A model generated the notes under the pieces. It saw nothing but the letters and a program-made list of their open reading frames with translations. It had not been told where the DNA came from and made no database searches. Positions 9,574-18,905 of a stretch of DNA of 64,000 bases are shown here, one piece after another. A program made the position numbers and the translations under genes. The DNA is from Psychrobacillus sp. OK032 (lineage in GTDB: Bacteria; Bacillota; Bacilli; Bacillales_A; Planococcaceae): NCBI RefSeq assembly GCF_900111345.1, contig NZ_FOGY01000002.1, positions 124,001 to 188,000 of the forward strand, written 5' to 3'. Position 1 is the stretch's first letter. Each line of letters begins with the position of its first letter.

Positions 9574-10638
9574 TTACACAATATTTATCATTTCGTAAAT
9601 TGGTAATAATATCGCTAAATACGCACCGATAATGAAAATAGCTAATATGAAAAACAATGTTGGTTGAATGATGCTTAAATACCGAGATAGCTTTGTTTCA
9701 ATCCGATCCGATAAAAACTCACTATATAATGTTAATTCCCTTCCAAGAAATCCACTATTTTCTCCGTGCACAACAAACTGATGAAAATCTTCCGTAAAAT
9801 AATCTAATAGTAAAACTGATTTAGAAAAAGATTCCCCGTGTACAATTTTGTTTTTCATTTGTATTGCCATAAACTGAAGTGATTTATGTTCTTGTTGATT
9901 GATTAATGCATCGAACGACTGTTGCAGCGGCATACCGCTTTCGATTAACCCACCTATTTCCCTGGAGAACACTCTAGTCAGCAGTAGTCTATACCAACTA
10001 TTTACAACTGGTATCTTCCGATAGAAACTAAGCTGTTGTTCCACTGTTCGCTTATTGATAATGAACAGAAGTATGCTTATAAGCACCATTACTACAATCA
10101 TTACAATTAAAAAAGTATTTGGCATTTGCAATAGTACACTTGTCCAAGCTATAGAGTTGTCGGATTTTCTAGACTCTCTCGTACCGAGTAAGGTCTCCAT
10201 ATTTGGAAGAAAATATATCCTGAAAATCGTAAACAACATAAAAATAGCGACAAACAAAAAGAGTGGGTACATTAATAGATTATTTAATCGTTTTTTCGCT
10301 CGTTCATACACAGCGACATTCACGCCAAGCGTCGCAACAGTTTCTTGTAATTGCCCATGAATCATCGCTAAATTAATGGGAAGAAGTAATCGACCTGGAA
10401 AACCTAAAAACTTAAACACTTCGGTCACATTTAAACCGTTTTTTTGGATCTCAGTCACTTGAATGATTACTTTATTCGCGTTTTTTACATGGAATGGCAG
10501 TAGCATAGAAATAGCCTCATGAAATGTATAACCTTCCTTCAACAAGTCACTTAATCTACTTAGAAATTGTGACTGCAGATGCGCAGGGATTGTTTCATCT
10601 TTTCTATTGAAGTACGCTTTAATTTCTTTGTATAACAC
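9574..10638 (-). CDS. comGB: Competence pilus platform protein ComGB
   Basis: A 354-residue GspF/PilC-family polytopic membrane protein, the platform on which ComGA and the pseudopilins assemble. It has two F domains and three clear membrane segments (around residues 115-150, 165-190 and the C-terminus). SRLSDLLKEGYTFHEAISML and EIGGLIESGMPLQQSF are the two repeated F-domain starts. GTG 10638 is the start, with GAGGGG upstream at 9 nt spacing; it overlaps comGA by 20 nt. Confidence 0.92.
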   Translation of the reverse strand: MLYKEIKAYFNRKDETIPAHLQSQFLSRLSDLLKEGYTFHEAISMLLPFHVKNANKVIIQVTEIQKNGLNVTEVFKFLGFPGRLLLPINLAMIHGQLQETVATLGVNVAVYERAKKRLNNLLMYPLFLFVAIFMLFTIFRIYFLPNMETLLGTRESRKSDNSIAWTSVLLQMPNTFLIVMIVVMVLISILLFIINKRTVEQQLSFYRKIPVVNSWYRLLLTRVFSREIGGLIESGMPLQQSFDALINQQEHKSLQFMAIQMKNKIVHGESFSKSVLLLDYFTEDFHQFVVHGENSGFLGRELTLYSEFLSDRIETKLSRYLSIIQPTLFFILAIFIIGAYLAILLPIYEMINIV

Positions 10639-11635
10639 CTTCTCTTACCCCTCTCTCAATTTGATAGGAAAGAGTAATGGAATGCGGTATAAGAAAATCC
10701 TTACCAGTAAAAAGTGAGCTTATTGCCTCTACTAAAAATTCATCTGAAATTATTTCGAATATAGCGGAGAGCTCAGGTTGTTTCAAATTCGATATTGTTA
10801 CTAGTCTTTGCGTTACAATACCAATTATCGTTTGTTTTAATTCTTCCGCGGATATACCTAAGTCCATTAATCGATAAAGAGCCCCAACGCCATCTTTTGC
10901 ATGGATTGTGGACACGACTAAATGACCCGTTAAAGATGCTTGGATTGCAGCTTTAGCAGTGGCTTCGTCCCGGATTTCACCTATCATGATCACGTCTGGA
11001 GAATGCCTTAAGATGGCTTTTAATCCCGTTGAATAAGTTACGCCTGATCGTTCATTTACTTGGATTTGCAATAAATGTGATTGACTATTTTCTACAGGGT
11101 CTTCCAGTGAAATGACATGTCGATTTAAGTTTTCAGCACAATATTTAGTGAGTGAGTACATGGTTGTGGATTTTCCAGAACCAGTTGGGCCAACAAAAAG
11201 AATTAGTCCTTGTCGATTGTTCGCAAGCTCTACTATTTTTTCGGAGGCATCACGGAATAATGACAAAGCATGGATTATTTTTGCGTTATCATGTTGCTGC
11301 AAACGAATAACGAGGCTTTCTTTTCCGTAAACCGATGGTAATGTTGATACTCGAAATGAGAATTTTTGTGAATTGAATGTTTGTTGGAATGAGCCACTTT
11401 GTGGCTTTCTTTTTTCGCTGATATCAAGAGAGGATAAAAACTTGAAGAATGATATAATACGTTCACCCAAAGGGAGGGGAAGCTTCCCTGCTTCAAACAT
11501 TTGGGATTGTCTCTTAAAATAATAAAAATAGTTTTCTTCGTTTGGGATCATATGCAAATCAGAAGCACCAAATCTATGCGCTTTTCTTAATAATTGCGTA
11601 CATTTTTGCTCAATCGTATTTTCTATTTGTTGCAT
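10619..11635 (-). CDS. comGA: Competence traffic ATPase ComGA
   Basis: A 338-residue PilB/GspE-family ATPase that powers pseudopilus assembly for DNA uptake. Walker A is GPTGSGKST at residues 149-157, the Asp box is HVISLEDPVE, and Walker B is PDVIMIGEIRD, followed by the His box (ASLTGHLVVSTIHAKD). The start is ATG 11635 (MQQIENT), preceded by AAAGGAACG; the longer frame has no better signal. It is the first gene of the seven-gene comG operon. In B. subtilis the operon needs ComK; the upstream DNA is A/T-rich with AAAA and TTTT runs, but I could not define a convincing ComK box. Confidence 0.93.
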   Translation of the reverse strand: MQQIENTIEQKCTQLLRKAHRFGASDLHMIPNEENYFYYFKRQSQMFEAGKLPLPLGERIISFFKFLSSLDISEKRKPQSGSFQQTFNSQKFSFRVSTLPSVYGKESLVIRLQQHDNAKIIHALSLFRDASEKIVELANNRQGLILFVGPTGSGKSTTMYSLTKYCAENLNRHVISLEDPVENSQSHLLQIQVNERSGVTYSTGLKAILRHSPDVIMIGEIRDEATAKAAIQASLTGHLVVSTIHAKDGVGALYRLMDLGISAEELKQTIIGIVTQRLVTISNLKQPELSAIFEIISDEFLVEAISSLFTGKDFLIPHSITLSYQIERGVREGVIQRN

Positions 11636-11915
11636 GCATCGTTCCTTTCTCCAGGTATAAGTTGTGACCGCAGACAACTTGTACAAATTTAGTATACTTC
11701 CAATTTAAAAATAAATAAAGAGATTTCTTCAAATTTTCTAATTACTCTCTTATTCATTATGTCTATTGTTGTTTTTCCAATTAGCTTTATCAAAACTCTA
11801 ACACAGAGATCCCATTGTAAGTTTTCGGTTTGCGTTGGATAAAATCAAACGTGTGATTTGTCATTTTAATTTTCTACTTTATAATAATAGAAAAGATACG
11901 AGAGGAGAAAATAGT

Positions 11916-12596
11916 ATGCCGGATACTTTAAAGATTACAAATACACTGGCCGATGAAACTAGATACTCCATTTATCAATATATAGTGAAAGAAAAGAAAC
12001 AAGTAAGTGTGCTAGAAATTGCAGATCAATTTGGCATACATCCAAATGTTGCTAGACTACATTTAACAAAATTAAACGACTCCAAATTAGTTTCGTCACA
12101 ATTAGCAAACAACAAAAAAGGTGGTCGTCCTGCTAGAGTATATTTTCCAGCAGAAGATCCAATCTATTTAAGTTTTCCAAAACAAGAAAATCATTTATTG
12201 TTGCAATGGCTACTTAAGTTAGTCGATTCAATGGGAGAAGAAGCGCTAAGAAAAGCAAAAGAAATTAGTTATCAACATGGAAGAACAATTATTAAACATG
12301 TCCCATCTTCTACACAGACCTTTGAAAGTAAAATGGAACTTTTTAAAGAAGCAGCAAATGCGATTGGGTATATACCTCATATTACAGAAAATGAAGACAA
12401 AAAAGTCATTACTTTTTCCATTTACAATTGTCCTTATAAAGACCAGTTACATAAATACCCTGCACTTGTTTGTTCCCTTCATGAATCTTTTTTAAAAGGG
12501 CAATTTGATGCACTGTTTCCTACGAATAAATTTTTACAAATAGAGAGTATGCAAAATCATTGTAACAATTGCGTATATCAAATAGAAGTTCTATAA
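11916..12596 (+). CDS. SufR-like winged-helix transcriptional regulator
   Basis: A 226-residue regulator with an N-terminal ArsR/DeoR-type winged helix (IADQFGIHPNVARLHLTKLN is the recognition region). The C-terminal domain ends with a cysteine series (NCPYKD, LVCSLHE, NHCNNCVYQIEVL). That spacing resembles SufR-type regulators that bind an iron-sulfur cluster. The ligand here is inferred, not shown. ATG 11916 is fixed by GAGAGGAG. It is divergent from comGA, and its targets cannot be told from the window. Confidence 0.8.
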   Translation: MPDTLKITNTLADETRYSIYQYIVKEKKQVSVLEIADQFGIHPNVARLHLTKLNDSKLVSSQLANNKKGGRPARVYFPAEDPIYLSFPKQENHLLLQWLLKLVDSMGEEALRKAKEISYQHGRTIIKHVPSSTQTFESKMELFKEAANAIGYIPHITENEDKKVITFSIYNCPYKDQLHKYPALVCSLHESFLKGQFDALFPTNKFLQIESMQNHCNNCVYQIEVL

Positions 12597-12736
12597 TGAA
12601 GCTATAGATGAATCATAATTGTGACAAACCAATGTATATTCAAAAATGATATGCAATAATCAGTTTACAGTTGTCGACATAATCATCTATAATGAATAAG
12701 AGAATATTTGTGTCGTTGCAAAAGGAGGGACTACAA

Positions 12737-12979
12737 ATGGGCAATATGTATAAAGTAATGGCTTTCTGGACAGGGATTTTTGCAGTTTTCTTTTATTTAG
12801 GTGGTATGTCAGAAGCTTCCTTACTATTTTTAGCAAATACGGGATTATTCCTTCTTTTAGGGTTTTTAAACCTTTCTGAACGTATGTATATGTATATCTT
12901 CGGAGCTTACTTAATGTTCTTCTTCGCAGGTTTTACATACTACACTACTTTTTTACACGTACCAGGCGCAGGACATTGA
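12737..12979 (+). CDS. yqgY: DUF2626 family membrane protein YqgY
   Basis: An 80-residue, three-segment membrane protein matching the small DUF2626 family, with MYKVMAFWTGIFAVFFYLGG and the ending FFAGFTYYTTFLHVPGAGH. No function is known. ATG 12737 is chosen because AAAGGAGG lies directly upstream; the longer frame from 12692 has no such site. It is followed by a strong terminator and lies in the position of B. subtilis yqgY, next to yqgX. Confidence 0.88.
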   Translation: MGNMYKVMAFWTGIFAVFFYLGGMSEASLLFLANTGLFLLLGFLNLSERMYMYIFGAYLMFFFAGFTYYTTFLHVPGAGH

Positions 12980-12990
12980 TCGTCCATGTG

Positions 12991-13021
12991 AAAAAGCAGC
13001 TCAACATGAGCTGCTTTTTTC
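12991..13021 (+). terminator. Intrinsic terminator after yqgY
   Basis: Perfect stem AAAAAGCAGCTC / GAGCTGCTTTTTT with a 5-nt loop. Confidence 0.92.
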
Positions 13022-13064
13022 TATTCTTAAAAGAAATGAAAGTAAATACCTATTACAAAGTAGC

Positions 13065-13350
13065 AATTCAGCTACAGCGTAGCACCCATATTAGAATGTA
13101 GTCCACTGTAATAGACGCCTGCGCTATCTTAAAAGATAAGAAAGTATATACTTTTTACGCAGTCTCGATCTAGCTCCGGCACCTTGCTCCTGCGCGCAGC
13201 TTGTCGCAAACAAAATCGCTTGTGGTGACTGAGGAGCTGCCTCCTAGGCACGCACGAAGTGGGTCATGTCTGCTTTTTGCCACAGGATGTGGCGTACTTT
13301 GCAGACCTACCACATCCCATTTGCCTGTCGAGGCAGACACTTAGGCACTT
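13065..13350. repeat. GC-rich intergenic repeat-like element A
   Basis: The 340-nt gap between yqgY and yqgX has no open frame but holds a GC-rich block unlike its surroundings. It contains TCGATCTAGCTCCGGC, paired short stems (GAGCTGCCTCCTAGGC; GTGGCG and CCACAT segments) and, at its left end, AAAAGATAAGAAAGTATATA at 13129-13148. Element C (40148-40232) has a related TCGATCCAGCTTC end in the opposite orientation. The A/T-rich flank recurs inverted near 30563. This looks like a member of the small non-coding repeat families common between Bacillales genes. Confidence 0.55.
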
Positions 13351-13362
13351 GCACTTTCCTTA

Positions 13363-14001
13363 TTAAAATCCATTTAAAAATGGATTGGATTCCATTTCAT
13401 CTTCAATCGTTGTCGCTGATCCATGACCAGGATAAATGATTGTGGACTCCGGTAATGTTAAGAGCTTTGTATGAATTGATTTCATCAATTCTGCCTGATT
13501 ACCGCTTGGTAAATCCGTTCGACCGATACTATTTTGAAACAAAGTATCTCCGACTATCGCAAATCCAGCTTCTGCAAAATAATAAGTGATACTTCCTGGG
13601 GAATGTCCTGGCGTATGCAATAATTGCATTGCAAAGCTGCCAATTTTTAGATTCGAATCATTTTCTAATATAATATCAGCTTCTTTGCAAACAATAGAAG
13701 GAATTTCCGCATATTTTGCGGAACCATTTTTTGATGGATCGAGCAACCATTTCTTTTCCGAAGTATGAATGTATACAGGTATCCGAAAAGTATCTCTTAC
13801 ATCATCCACTGCTCCGATATGGTCAAAATGTGCATGTGTTAAAAGTATTGCAAGTGGTTTCAAATTCAACTTGCGAAGTTCACTTATTATTTTCTCTCCT
13901 TCTCCACCTGGATCAAAGATTAAACATTCTTTTTCTGCATTCGAAATAATATAACAATTCGTTTGAATATAGCCTAATGGATATGTACGTGCATTTAACA
14001 T
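13363..14001 (-). CDS. yqgX: MBL-fold metallo-hydrolase YqgX (glyoxalase II-like)
   Basis: A 212-residue metallo-beta-lactamase-fold hydrolase with the metal motif THAHFDHIGA, then HTPGHSPGS, VGDTLF and the final YPGHGSATT. These give the usual two-metal set of the glyoxalase II branch. The substrate is probably a thioester such as S-lactoyl-bacillithiol or similar, but this is not shown. The gene is in the same place as B. subtilis yqgX. Confidence 0.9.
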   Translation of the reverse strand: MLNARTYPLGYIQTNCYIISNAEKECLIFDPGGEGEKIISELRKLNLKPLAILLTHAHFDHIGAVDDVRDTFRIPVYIHTSEKKWLLDPSKNGSAKYAEIPSIVCKEADIILENDSNLKIGSFAMQLLHTPGHSPGSITYYFAEAGFAIVGDTLFQNSIGRTDLPSGNQAELMKSIHTKLLTLPESTIIYPGHGSATTIEDEMESNPFLNGF

Positions 14002-14154
14002 TTAACTCACCTCTTTCTTAGTTTAAACGATAGTGCACCTGTTGTTCAATGTTTCGCCACTTTTTTCACTCGACAAAGTTGAAGAATACAATTACAATAG
14101 AAGAGGAATATGTAATGCGACATTCATTTTCTGATGTCGAAAGGAGTGTCTTTC

Positions 14155-14334
14155 ATGAACTTATTAATGGTTATTTTTGGACTAGTTACAGTTTTAGCTG
14201 TAATCGGCACTTTCCAAGCTTTCAAAGAAAAGAATGTGCTAGGAGTTCTATTTAACTTTGGTACTTTTGCAGTTTTTGGCTTCTTTACAGTCATGACTAT
14301 TTTGAACCAAGGCTATCCACCAAGTTTACACTAA
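14155..14334 (+). CDS. yqgW: DUF2759 family small membrane protein YqgW
   Basis: A 59-residue protein of two hydrophobic segments (MNLLMVIFGLVTVLAVIGTF and FGTFAVFGFFTVMTIL) joined by a short charged turn, ending GYPPSLH. This matches the DUF2759/YqgW type, of unknown function. AAAGGAG lies at the normal distance from ATG 14155; the two longer frames starting upstream are poorly supported. A terminator follows immediately. Confidence 0.82.
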   Translation: MNLLMVIFGLVTVLAVIGTFQAFKEKNVLGVLFNFGTFAVFGFFTVMTILNQGYPPSLH

Positions 14335-14344
14335 AACGTACAAG

Positions 14345-14381
14345 AAAAAAGCTGCATACTATAAAAGTATGCAGCTTTTTT
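14345..14381. terminator. Bidirectional terminator between yqgW and yqgU
   Basis: A 16-bp perfect stem, AAAAAAGCTGCATACT (14345-14360) with AGTATGCAGCTTTTTT (14366-14381). It can stop transcription from both convergent genes. Confidence 0.93.
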
Positions 14382-15494
14382 CTATTCCTTCAACTCTAAC
14401 CAAATTTGTTCTTGGAATGGATCTAATTGAATCCAATTTTCTTTTTCATATCCACCAAGGCAAACTGCTCCATTTGGAGAACAATCAATTGGTCCTGCAA
14501 CAACTTCTCCGTGTCGTTTTGCCCCCTCCAATGAAACACTGGAGAGCACACTTTTATCTGTAAAATCATCCATATTTCCAGACTTCTTTGATTGAAGGAT
14601 TATTAGCTGATTAGGCTGAATGAAAGACATATTCGGAATAATCCATTCTGAATAATTACTAACAGCAGGAGAAGTCCATTCATAAACACGATTTGTCTCC
14701 TTCTCTTCCAATCTATACTCAAATAAGTGCTGTTGTTCGTTTATAGTAATATAAAGTAAGCTAGCTCCTAAATTTTGAACATCCAAAACATAATTCAAAC
14801 TAGTTTCTTCTAATGCCTCATCTTTTACGGAATAAAGGAATAGTTCACTTCCATCTAAACTACTTTCACCCCAATTAAACATCATTAAACGATTGTCATC
14901 ATACCATTTGATAAATGGGTTGGCTACTTCAATCGCCTTCAAATTTTGGGTATTTCCATCGTAAACAAACGTATCATATGTCCAATCCTCGTAAAATGTC
15001 GTGAATGCGATTAGATTCGAATTTTCTGGGTTCCAATTCATATATATTTCGGCAGATTCAAAAAATAAGTTTTCCGATACGTAACCATCCTTATGTAATA
15101 AAAGAACTTCTGCAGAGGAGGAATTACTTGATGCATGTAAAAGTATCATTTCTTTGTTGGGATGAATTTCACCTTGGATAATAGGGGTCTTCGTTGCATA
15201 TATACTTTTCCATGTTTCTGTTGACAATGTATATGATTGAACCGTCCATTCCCCGTTTTCCATTAAAATGAAAAGGATTTCATCGTCTGACATCCATCCG
15301 ATGACACTATGAAAAACAGAACGATCTAACTGTAGAGTCGGCATCTTTTTAGAGGGAGCAATTTCAACATCGGCTGGAAAAGATTGTGGGACTTCTACAT
15401 TAATTGTAGAGTCTGGAATTTCAATTTGTATATTTTTTTCTTTACACGCTTGGAGAAAAAACAGGCATAAAATCAGTATGGAAACCTTCTTCAA
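14382..15494 (-). CDS. yqgU: YqgU-like lipoprotein, beta-propeller type
   Basis: A 370-residue lipoprotein with a type II signal peptide (MKKVSILILCLFFLQAC, lipid-modified Cys17). The mature part has recurring blade-like strands with aromatic and acidic ends (MSDDEILFIL, WNPENSNLIAFTTF, WYDDNRLMMFNW), in keeping with the six-bladed propeller described for YqgU-like proteins. Its role is unknown. The start is TTG 15494, preceded by GGGGGGAG. It lies downstream of the LTA synthase gene but is separated from it by a terminator. Confidence 0.8.
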   Translation of the reverse strand: MKKVSILILCLFFLQACKEKNIQIEIPDSTINVEVPQSFPADVEIAPSKKMPTLQLDRSVFHSVIGWMSDDEILFILMENGEWTVQSYTLSTETWKSIYATKTPIIQGEIHPNKEMILLHASSNSSSAEVLLLHKDGYVSENLFFESAEIYMNWNPENSNLIAFTTFYEDWTYDTFVYDGNTQNLKAIEVANPFIKWYDDNRLMMFNWGESSLDGSELFLYSVKDEALEETSLNYVLDVQNLGASLLYITINEQQHLFEYRLEEKETNRVYEWTSPAVSNYSEWIIPNMSFIQPNQLIILQSKKSGNMDDFTDKSVLSSVSLEGAKRHGEVVAGPIDCSPNGAVCLGGYEKENWIQLDPFQEQIWLELKE

Positions 15495-15571
15495 TCGACT
15501 CCCCCCTTCTTATTTCAGTTTTAAGATGACTCTAATACAATTAGACGCTTAAGTTTGCTATTTGTTTCACA

Positions 15572-15606
15572 AAAAAGCACAGACGATAATTGTCTGTGCT
15601 TTTCTA
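15572..15606 (-). terminator. Terminator after the LTA synthase gene
   Basis: AAAAGCACAGAC pairs with GTCTGTGCTTTT around a 7-nt loop. On the minus strand a U run follows, and there is an A/T run on the other side as well. Confidence 0.9.
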
Positions 15607-15610
15607 CTAA

Positions 15611-17515
15611 TTACGGATTTTTCTGTTCTGCCTGATCTAATAACAGATTTCCTGTTTTTAAATCGTAGAATCTTAGTAAATCCCCATTAATAATTTGATC
15701 GGAGTAACCGAGCTCTTGTAATGACCGATCTATATAAGGCTGGCAACTTTCAATTGCGATTTCTTCGCCAGTTTCATTGTCATAACAAGCGTTATTTGCA
15801 AATACTAACTTATCCGTAACAAATCCACCATTTCTGAAAATAACGAACTCTTCATGTTCATCAGAAAATACATCTGCGCCTAATTGCATATCTTTAGCAG
15901 TTTCTACACCAAGCAAATGCAAAATAGTAGGTCGAATATCTATTTGACCAGCAGTCTCTGTAATTTCTCCACCTTTTCCACTATCTGGGATATGAACAAA
16001 GAATGGGACACGTTGTAATTTCGCAGATTCATATGGCGTAATTTCTTTCCCTAAATATTGGGACATCGCTTTATTATGATTTTCAGAGATACCATAATGG
16101 TCTCCATACATCACGATAATGGAATTATCATATAAACCTTGTTCTTTTAAATCGTCAAATAATAATTTCAACGCTTCGTCCATATATCGCACGGATTGGA
16201 AGTATTTATTTAGCGTTCGAGAATTAGAATCATATTGTGGAATCAATTGATCCTCTACATCTAAATCAAATGGATAATGGTTTGTTAATGTAATTAAACG
16301 TGAATAAAAAGGTTGAGGCATTTCTTTCATTAGCGAAACTGATTGCTCAAAGAACGGAATATCTTTCATTCCCCAGTTTACTGCATCTCCATCGTTTACT
16401 ACATAACTATTCACATCATAATAATCTTGTATGGAAAGTGCTTGATACATCATATCACGATTCCAGAAACTTTTATTATTAGGGTGCATTACATTCGTAT
16501 AATAACCTTGCTCATTTAAACTCTCTGACAAAGAATGGAATTTATTCCCACTATGTGTAAAGAATACAGCTCCTCCACCTAAAGGATAAAGGGAATTTTC
16601 TACTAGAAATTCAGAATCAGATGTTTTTCCTAACCCAGTCTGATGGTAGAAATTTGAGAAATAAAATGTATCTTTATCTTGTGTTAATGAATTTAAAAAT
16701 GGTGTCACTTCATGTCCATTCATATCATTATTAATCACGAAATTTTGTAATGATTCCATAGAAATGACGATTAAATTGCGATCTTTTGCAATACCGAACA
16801 TTTCAGCGTTTGGTTCCGCTTGGTTCGAACGGACATAGTTATTTACTTCAACAAGCTCACTTCCATCTGCAAGCGCACGCTGTGCATGCGATTTAGATTG
16901 AATATACAAATCATATAGATGATAATTGTATGAGCCTATATTTTTCACTAACATTTCACGGTCGAAACTTCTTGTCAACAATTGCGGTCTTTCTATTTCT
17001 GATAACCCTAAGTTCAAAAATAAGATTGCTGCCGTTAACACAAAGTATGCTCTTCTAACAGCAGGTTTAATAACAGACGTGGTTTCTCCAATTTTCAACC
17101 ATTTTAACGCAATGATAATAATTGCAACATCTGTGAAGTATAAAATATCCGACCAAAAAATGCTTTCTGCTGCCGACGAACCGAGATCTCCAAAATTACT
17201 TGTTTGGAATAATACCGGTAGTGTAATGAAATCCGTGAAGAAACGATAAAACACAGCATTTGCATATAAAACTACAGAAAGTATTATACTTGTAACCACA
17301 ATATATCTATTTCTCTTTTTAGTACTTTTGAAAAATAAAGAAATACCATAAATAAACAATACAAAACTGAGCGGATTTATAAATAATATTACTTGTTGCA
17401 TTATATTCTCGATTTTCATATCAAAGCTTGTGTGGTAAACAATATAGGTTTTTATCCATGTGGCCACAATAGCTAGAACAAGAATAGAATGTGTTGGCCA
17501 GTTCTTCTTTCTCAT
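15611..17515 (-). CDS. yqgS: LTA synthase family protein (YqgS-like)
   Basis: A 634-residue lipoteichoic acid synthase-family enzyme: five N-terminal membrane segments (residues 1-165), then an extracellular sulfatase-fold domain. The catalytic threonine lies in QTGLGKTSDSEF. Metal-binding segments include VISMESLQNF, MYGDHYGISENHNK and the HGxH-like region. It transfers glycerol-phosphate from phosphatidylglycerol to a lipid anchor. By position it is YqgS, one of several LtaS paralogues in B. subtilis; whether it is the main or an accessory enzyme here cannot be told. Confidence 0.92.
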   Translation of the reverse strand: MRKKNWPTHSILVLAIVATWIKTYIVYHTSFDMKIENIMQQVILFINPLSFVLFIYGISLFFKSTKKRNRYIVVTSIILSVVLYANAVFYRFFTDFITLPVLFQTSNFGDLGSSAAESIFWSDILYFTDVAIIIIALKWLKIGETTSVIKPAVRRAYFVLTAAILFLNLGLSEIERPQLLTRSFDREMLVKNIGSYNYHLYDLYIQSKSHAQRALADGSELVEVNNYVRSNQAEPNAEMFGIAKDRNLIVISMESLQNFVINNDMNGHEVTPFLNSLTQDKDTFYFSNFYHQTGLGKTSDSEFLVENSLYPLGGGAVFFTHSGNKFHSLSESLNEQGYYTNVMHPNNKSFWNRDMMYQALSIQDYYDVNSYVVNDGDAVNWGMKDIPFFEQSVSLMKEMPQPFYSRLITLTNHYPFDLDVEDQLIPQYDSNSRTLNKYFQSVRYMDEALKLLFDDLKEQGLYDNSIIVMYGDHYGISENHNKAMSQYLGKEITPYESAKLQRVPFFVHIPDSGKGGEITETAGQIDIRPTILHLLGVETAKDMQLGADVFSDEHEEFVIFRNGGFVTDKLVFANNACYDNETGEEIAIESCQPYIDRSLQELGYSDQIINGDLLRFYDLKTGNLLLDQAEQKNP

Positions 17516-17699
17516 GCCTACATCCTCCCCTTTATTTTACTCTATATAGTATAAGTAAAAGTCACAGAGTATATCTTAATACTTTCTTCACAATAAATCA
17601 ACAAAAATGAATAGGATTGATGATATAATGTAACTTGTCTCTTATTTCCATACCTCTTAGTAGACGGTTATACATTTAAAAAGTTTCATTTTATTTACA

Positions 17700-17739
17700 A
17701 AAAAATAAAAAACGACAGATGTCCTGTGTATCTGCCGTT
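17700..17739 (-). terminator. Terminator after yqgQ
   Basis: On the minus strand AACGGCAGAT pairs with ATCTGTCGTT (one G-U pair) and is followed by a long U run. Confidence 0.8.
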
Positions 17740-17740
17740 G

Positions 17741-17935
17741 TTATTGCTTGTATTTACTTTGTTCTTGCCTTAATAAAAGTACAGCCAGCTGAAATTCTTT
17801 CACTTCAATCATTTGCATGCGATAAAGCTCTTTTATTTCCTCTTCCATCATTTCTAGATCAGCTAATCGATCTTTTGTGTACACATAAATACCAAAACGT
17901 TTTAATAATTGTGTAACGTCATATACTGAATTCAT
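17741..17935 (-). CDS. yqgQ: DUF910 family protein YqgQ
   Basis: A 64-residue helical protein: MNSVYDVTQLLKRFGIYVYT, then acidic and basic helices (LEMMEEEIKELYRMQMIEV). It matches the compact YqgQ/DUF910 family, which has a three-helix fold and possible nucleic-acid binding; its function is not established. It overlaps the end of yqgN by 17 nt, so the two are co-transcribed. Confidence 0.88.
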   Translation of the reverse strand: MNSVYDVTQLLKRFGIYVYTKDRLADLEMMEEEIKELYRMQMIEVKEFQLAVLLLRQEQSKYKQ

Positions 17936-18521
17936 CTTTTTCTTCCTTTTCGCGATTCTGTTTACAAAGAATTATTTCCTTATTCGTTATAATTTTATCA
18001 ACTGGGATATCAAACACCTCTGTTATCACTTTATCGACTACTTGAAAATCAAATGCTATGGAAAGTGTTTGTCCCGCATAATTTGTCATAAAACGGTCAT
18101 AGTATCCACCACCATAACCAATCCGGTAACCTGTTTTACTATACACTATTCCCGGAACAATGAGCAAATCAATGTCTGCTGGTGTAACTGCAACTGTTAA
18201 ACGTGGATTAGGCTCCATAAGCTGCAAATAAACAGTTTCTAGTTGGTCGTAGCTGTCTATTTTGTAAAAAGTCATGGAACGATCTATAGGGGTGCACTTT
18301 GGGACTACAACAGTTTTACCTAATTCCCATAAACGCTTTATAACTCCTTCCGTATTTACTTCAGGAAAAGAAGAAATAGTTAGTCCAATAACAGAAGAAT
18401 TTTTCACACTTTCTTCTATTAATAGTCGATTTTCAATTTTTGTTGAGTAGGGTAAATAGGAGTCCTGATTTAAAGATGATAATCGCATTTTCATATCATT
18501 TCTTAACATTGACTTTGACAA
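17919..18521 (-). CDS. yqgN: 5-formyltetrahydrofolate cyclo-ligase (YqgN)
   Basis: A 200-residue enzyme that converts 5-formyl-THF to 5,10-methenyl-THF using ATP. The conserved C-terminal signature GYRIGYGGGYYDRFM is present, and FPEVNTEG and PKCT also fit the family. TTG 18521 is the best start, since GGAGGG lies 6 nt upstream; another TTG at 18539 would place that site inside the gene. It sits between rpmG and yqgQ, as in B. subtilis. Confidence 0.9.
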   Translation of the reverse strand: MSKSMLRNDMKMRLSSLNQDSYLPYSTKIENRLLIEESVKNSSVIGLTISSFPEVNTEGVIKRLWELGKTVVVPKCTPIDRSMTFYKIDSYDQLETVYLQLMEPNPRLTVAVTPADIDLLIVPGIVYSKTGYRIGYGGGYYDRFMTNYAGQTLSIAFDFQVVDKVITEVFDIPVDKIITNKEIILCKQNREKEEKDEFSI

Positions 18522-18542
18522 GTTATTCCCTCCAGACAATAG

Positions 18543-18575
18543 AAAAAAACCAAAACCGCATTTGGTTTTGGTTTA
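18543..18575 (-). terminator. Terminator after rpmG
   Basis: Stem AAACCAAAACC (18547-18557) / GGTTTTGGTTT (18564-18574), followed on the minus strand by a U run. Confidence 0.85.
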
Positions 18576-18580
18576 GGTTA

Positions 18581-18731
18581 TTATTTCGTTTCTCTATGAA
18601 GAGTTGATTTCTTTTCACGTGAGCAATATTTTTTAAGTTCAAGACGTTCTGGATTGTTACGCTTGTTTTTCTTAGAAATATAGTTGCGCTCTCCGCAATC
18701 TGTACAAGCTAATGTAATATTAACGCGCATG
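18581..18731 (-). pseudogene. rpmG: 50S ribosomal protein L33 gene with a one-base frameshift
   Basis: The sequence encodes a recognisable L33, with [20 protein letters not shown] followed by [16 protein letters not shown] and the ending LHRETK. The distance from the ATG at 18731 (behind GGGAGGG) to the stop at 18581 is 151 nt instead of 150. After ATG CGC GTT the sequence reads AAATATT where AATATT would give Asn-Ile, so one extra A near 18722 shifts the frame. No other start codon is in frame with the body of L33. It may be a real inactivated copy, since Bacillales often carry more than one rpmG, or a sequencing error. Confidence 0.8.
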
Positions 18732-18905
18732 GTTGTCCCTCCCACTCTTTGCCAGGATTAAATATAAAACTTGAGCATGATTTATACGACTAATCAATTA
18801 TAGCATATTATCGAAGAAAATCTACAAATAACCTTATAAATTATTCAAAGTTTTTTTGGATATGGTAGTATTAAGTAAAGAACATATAGTAAAGAGGTGA
18901 ATGCA

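Noticed and set aside
11640-11830. ComK box upstream of comGA
   Set aside because: A/T-rich runs exist, but no pair of AAAA-N5-TTTT boxes with the correct spacing could be defined by eye.
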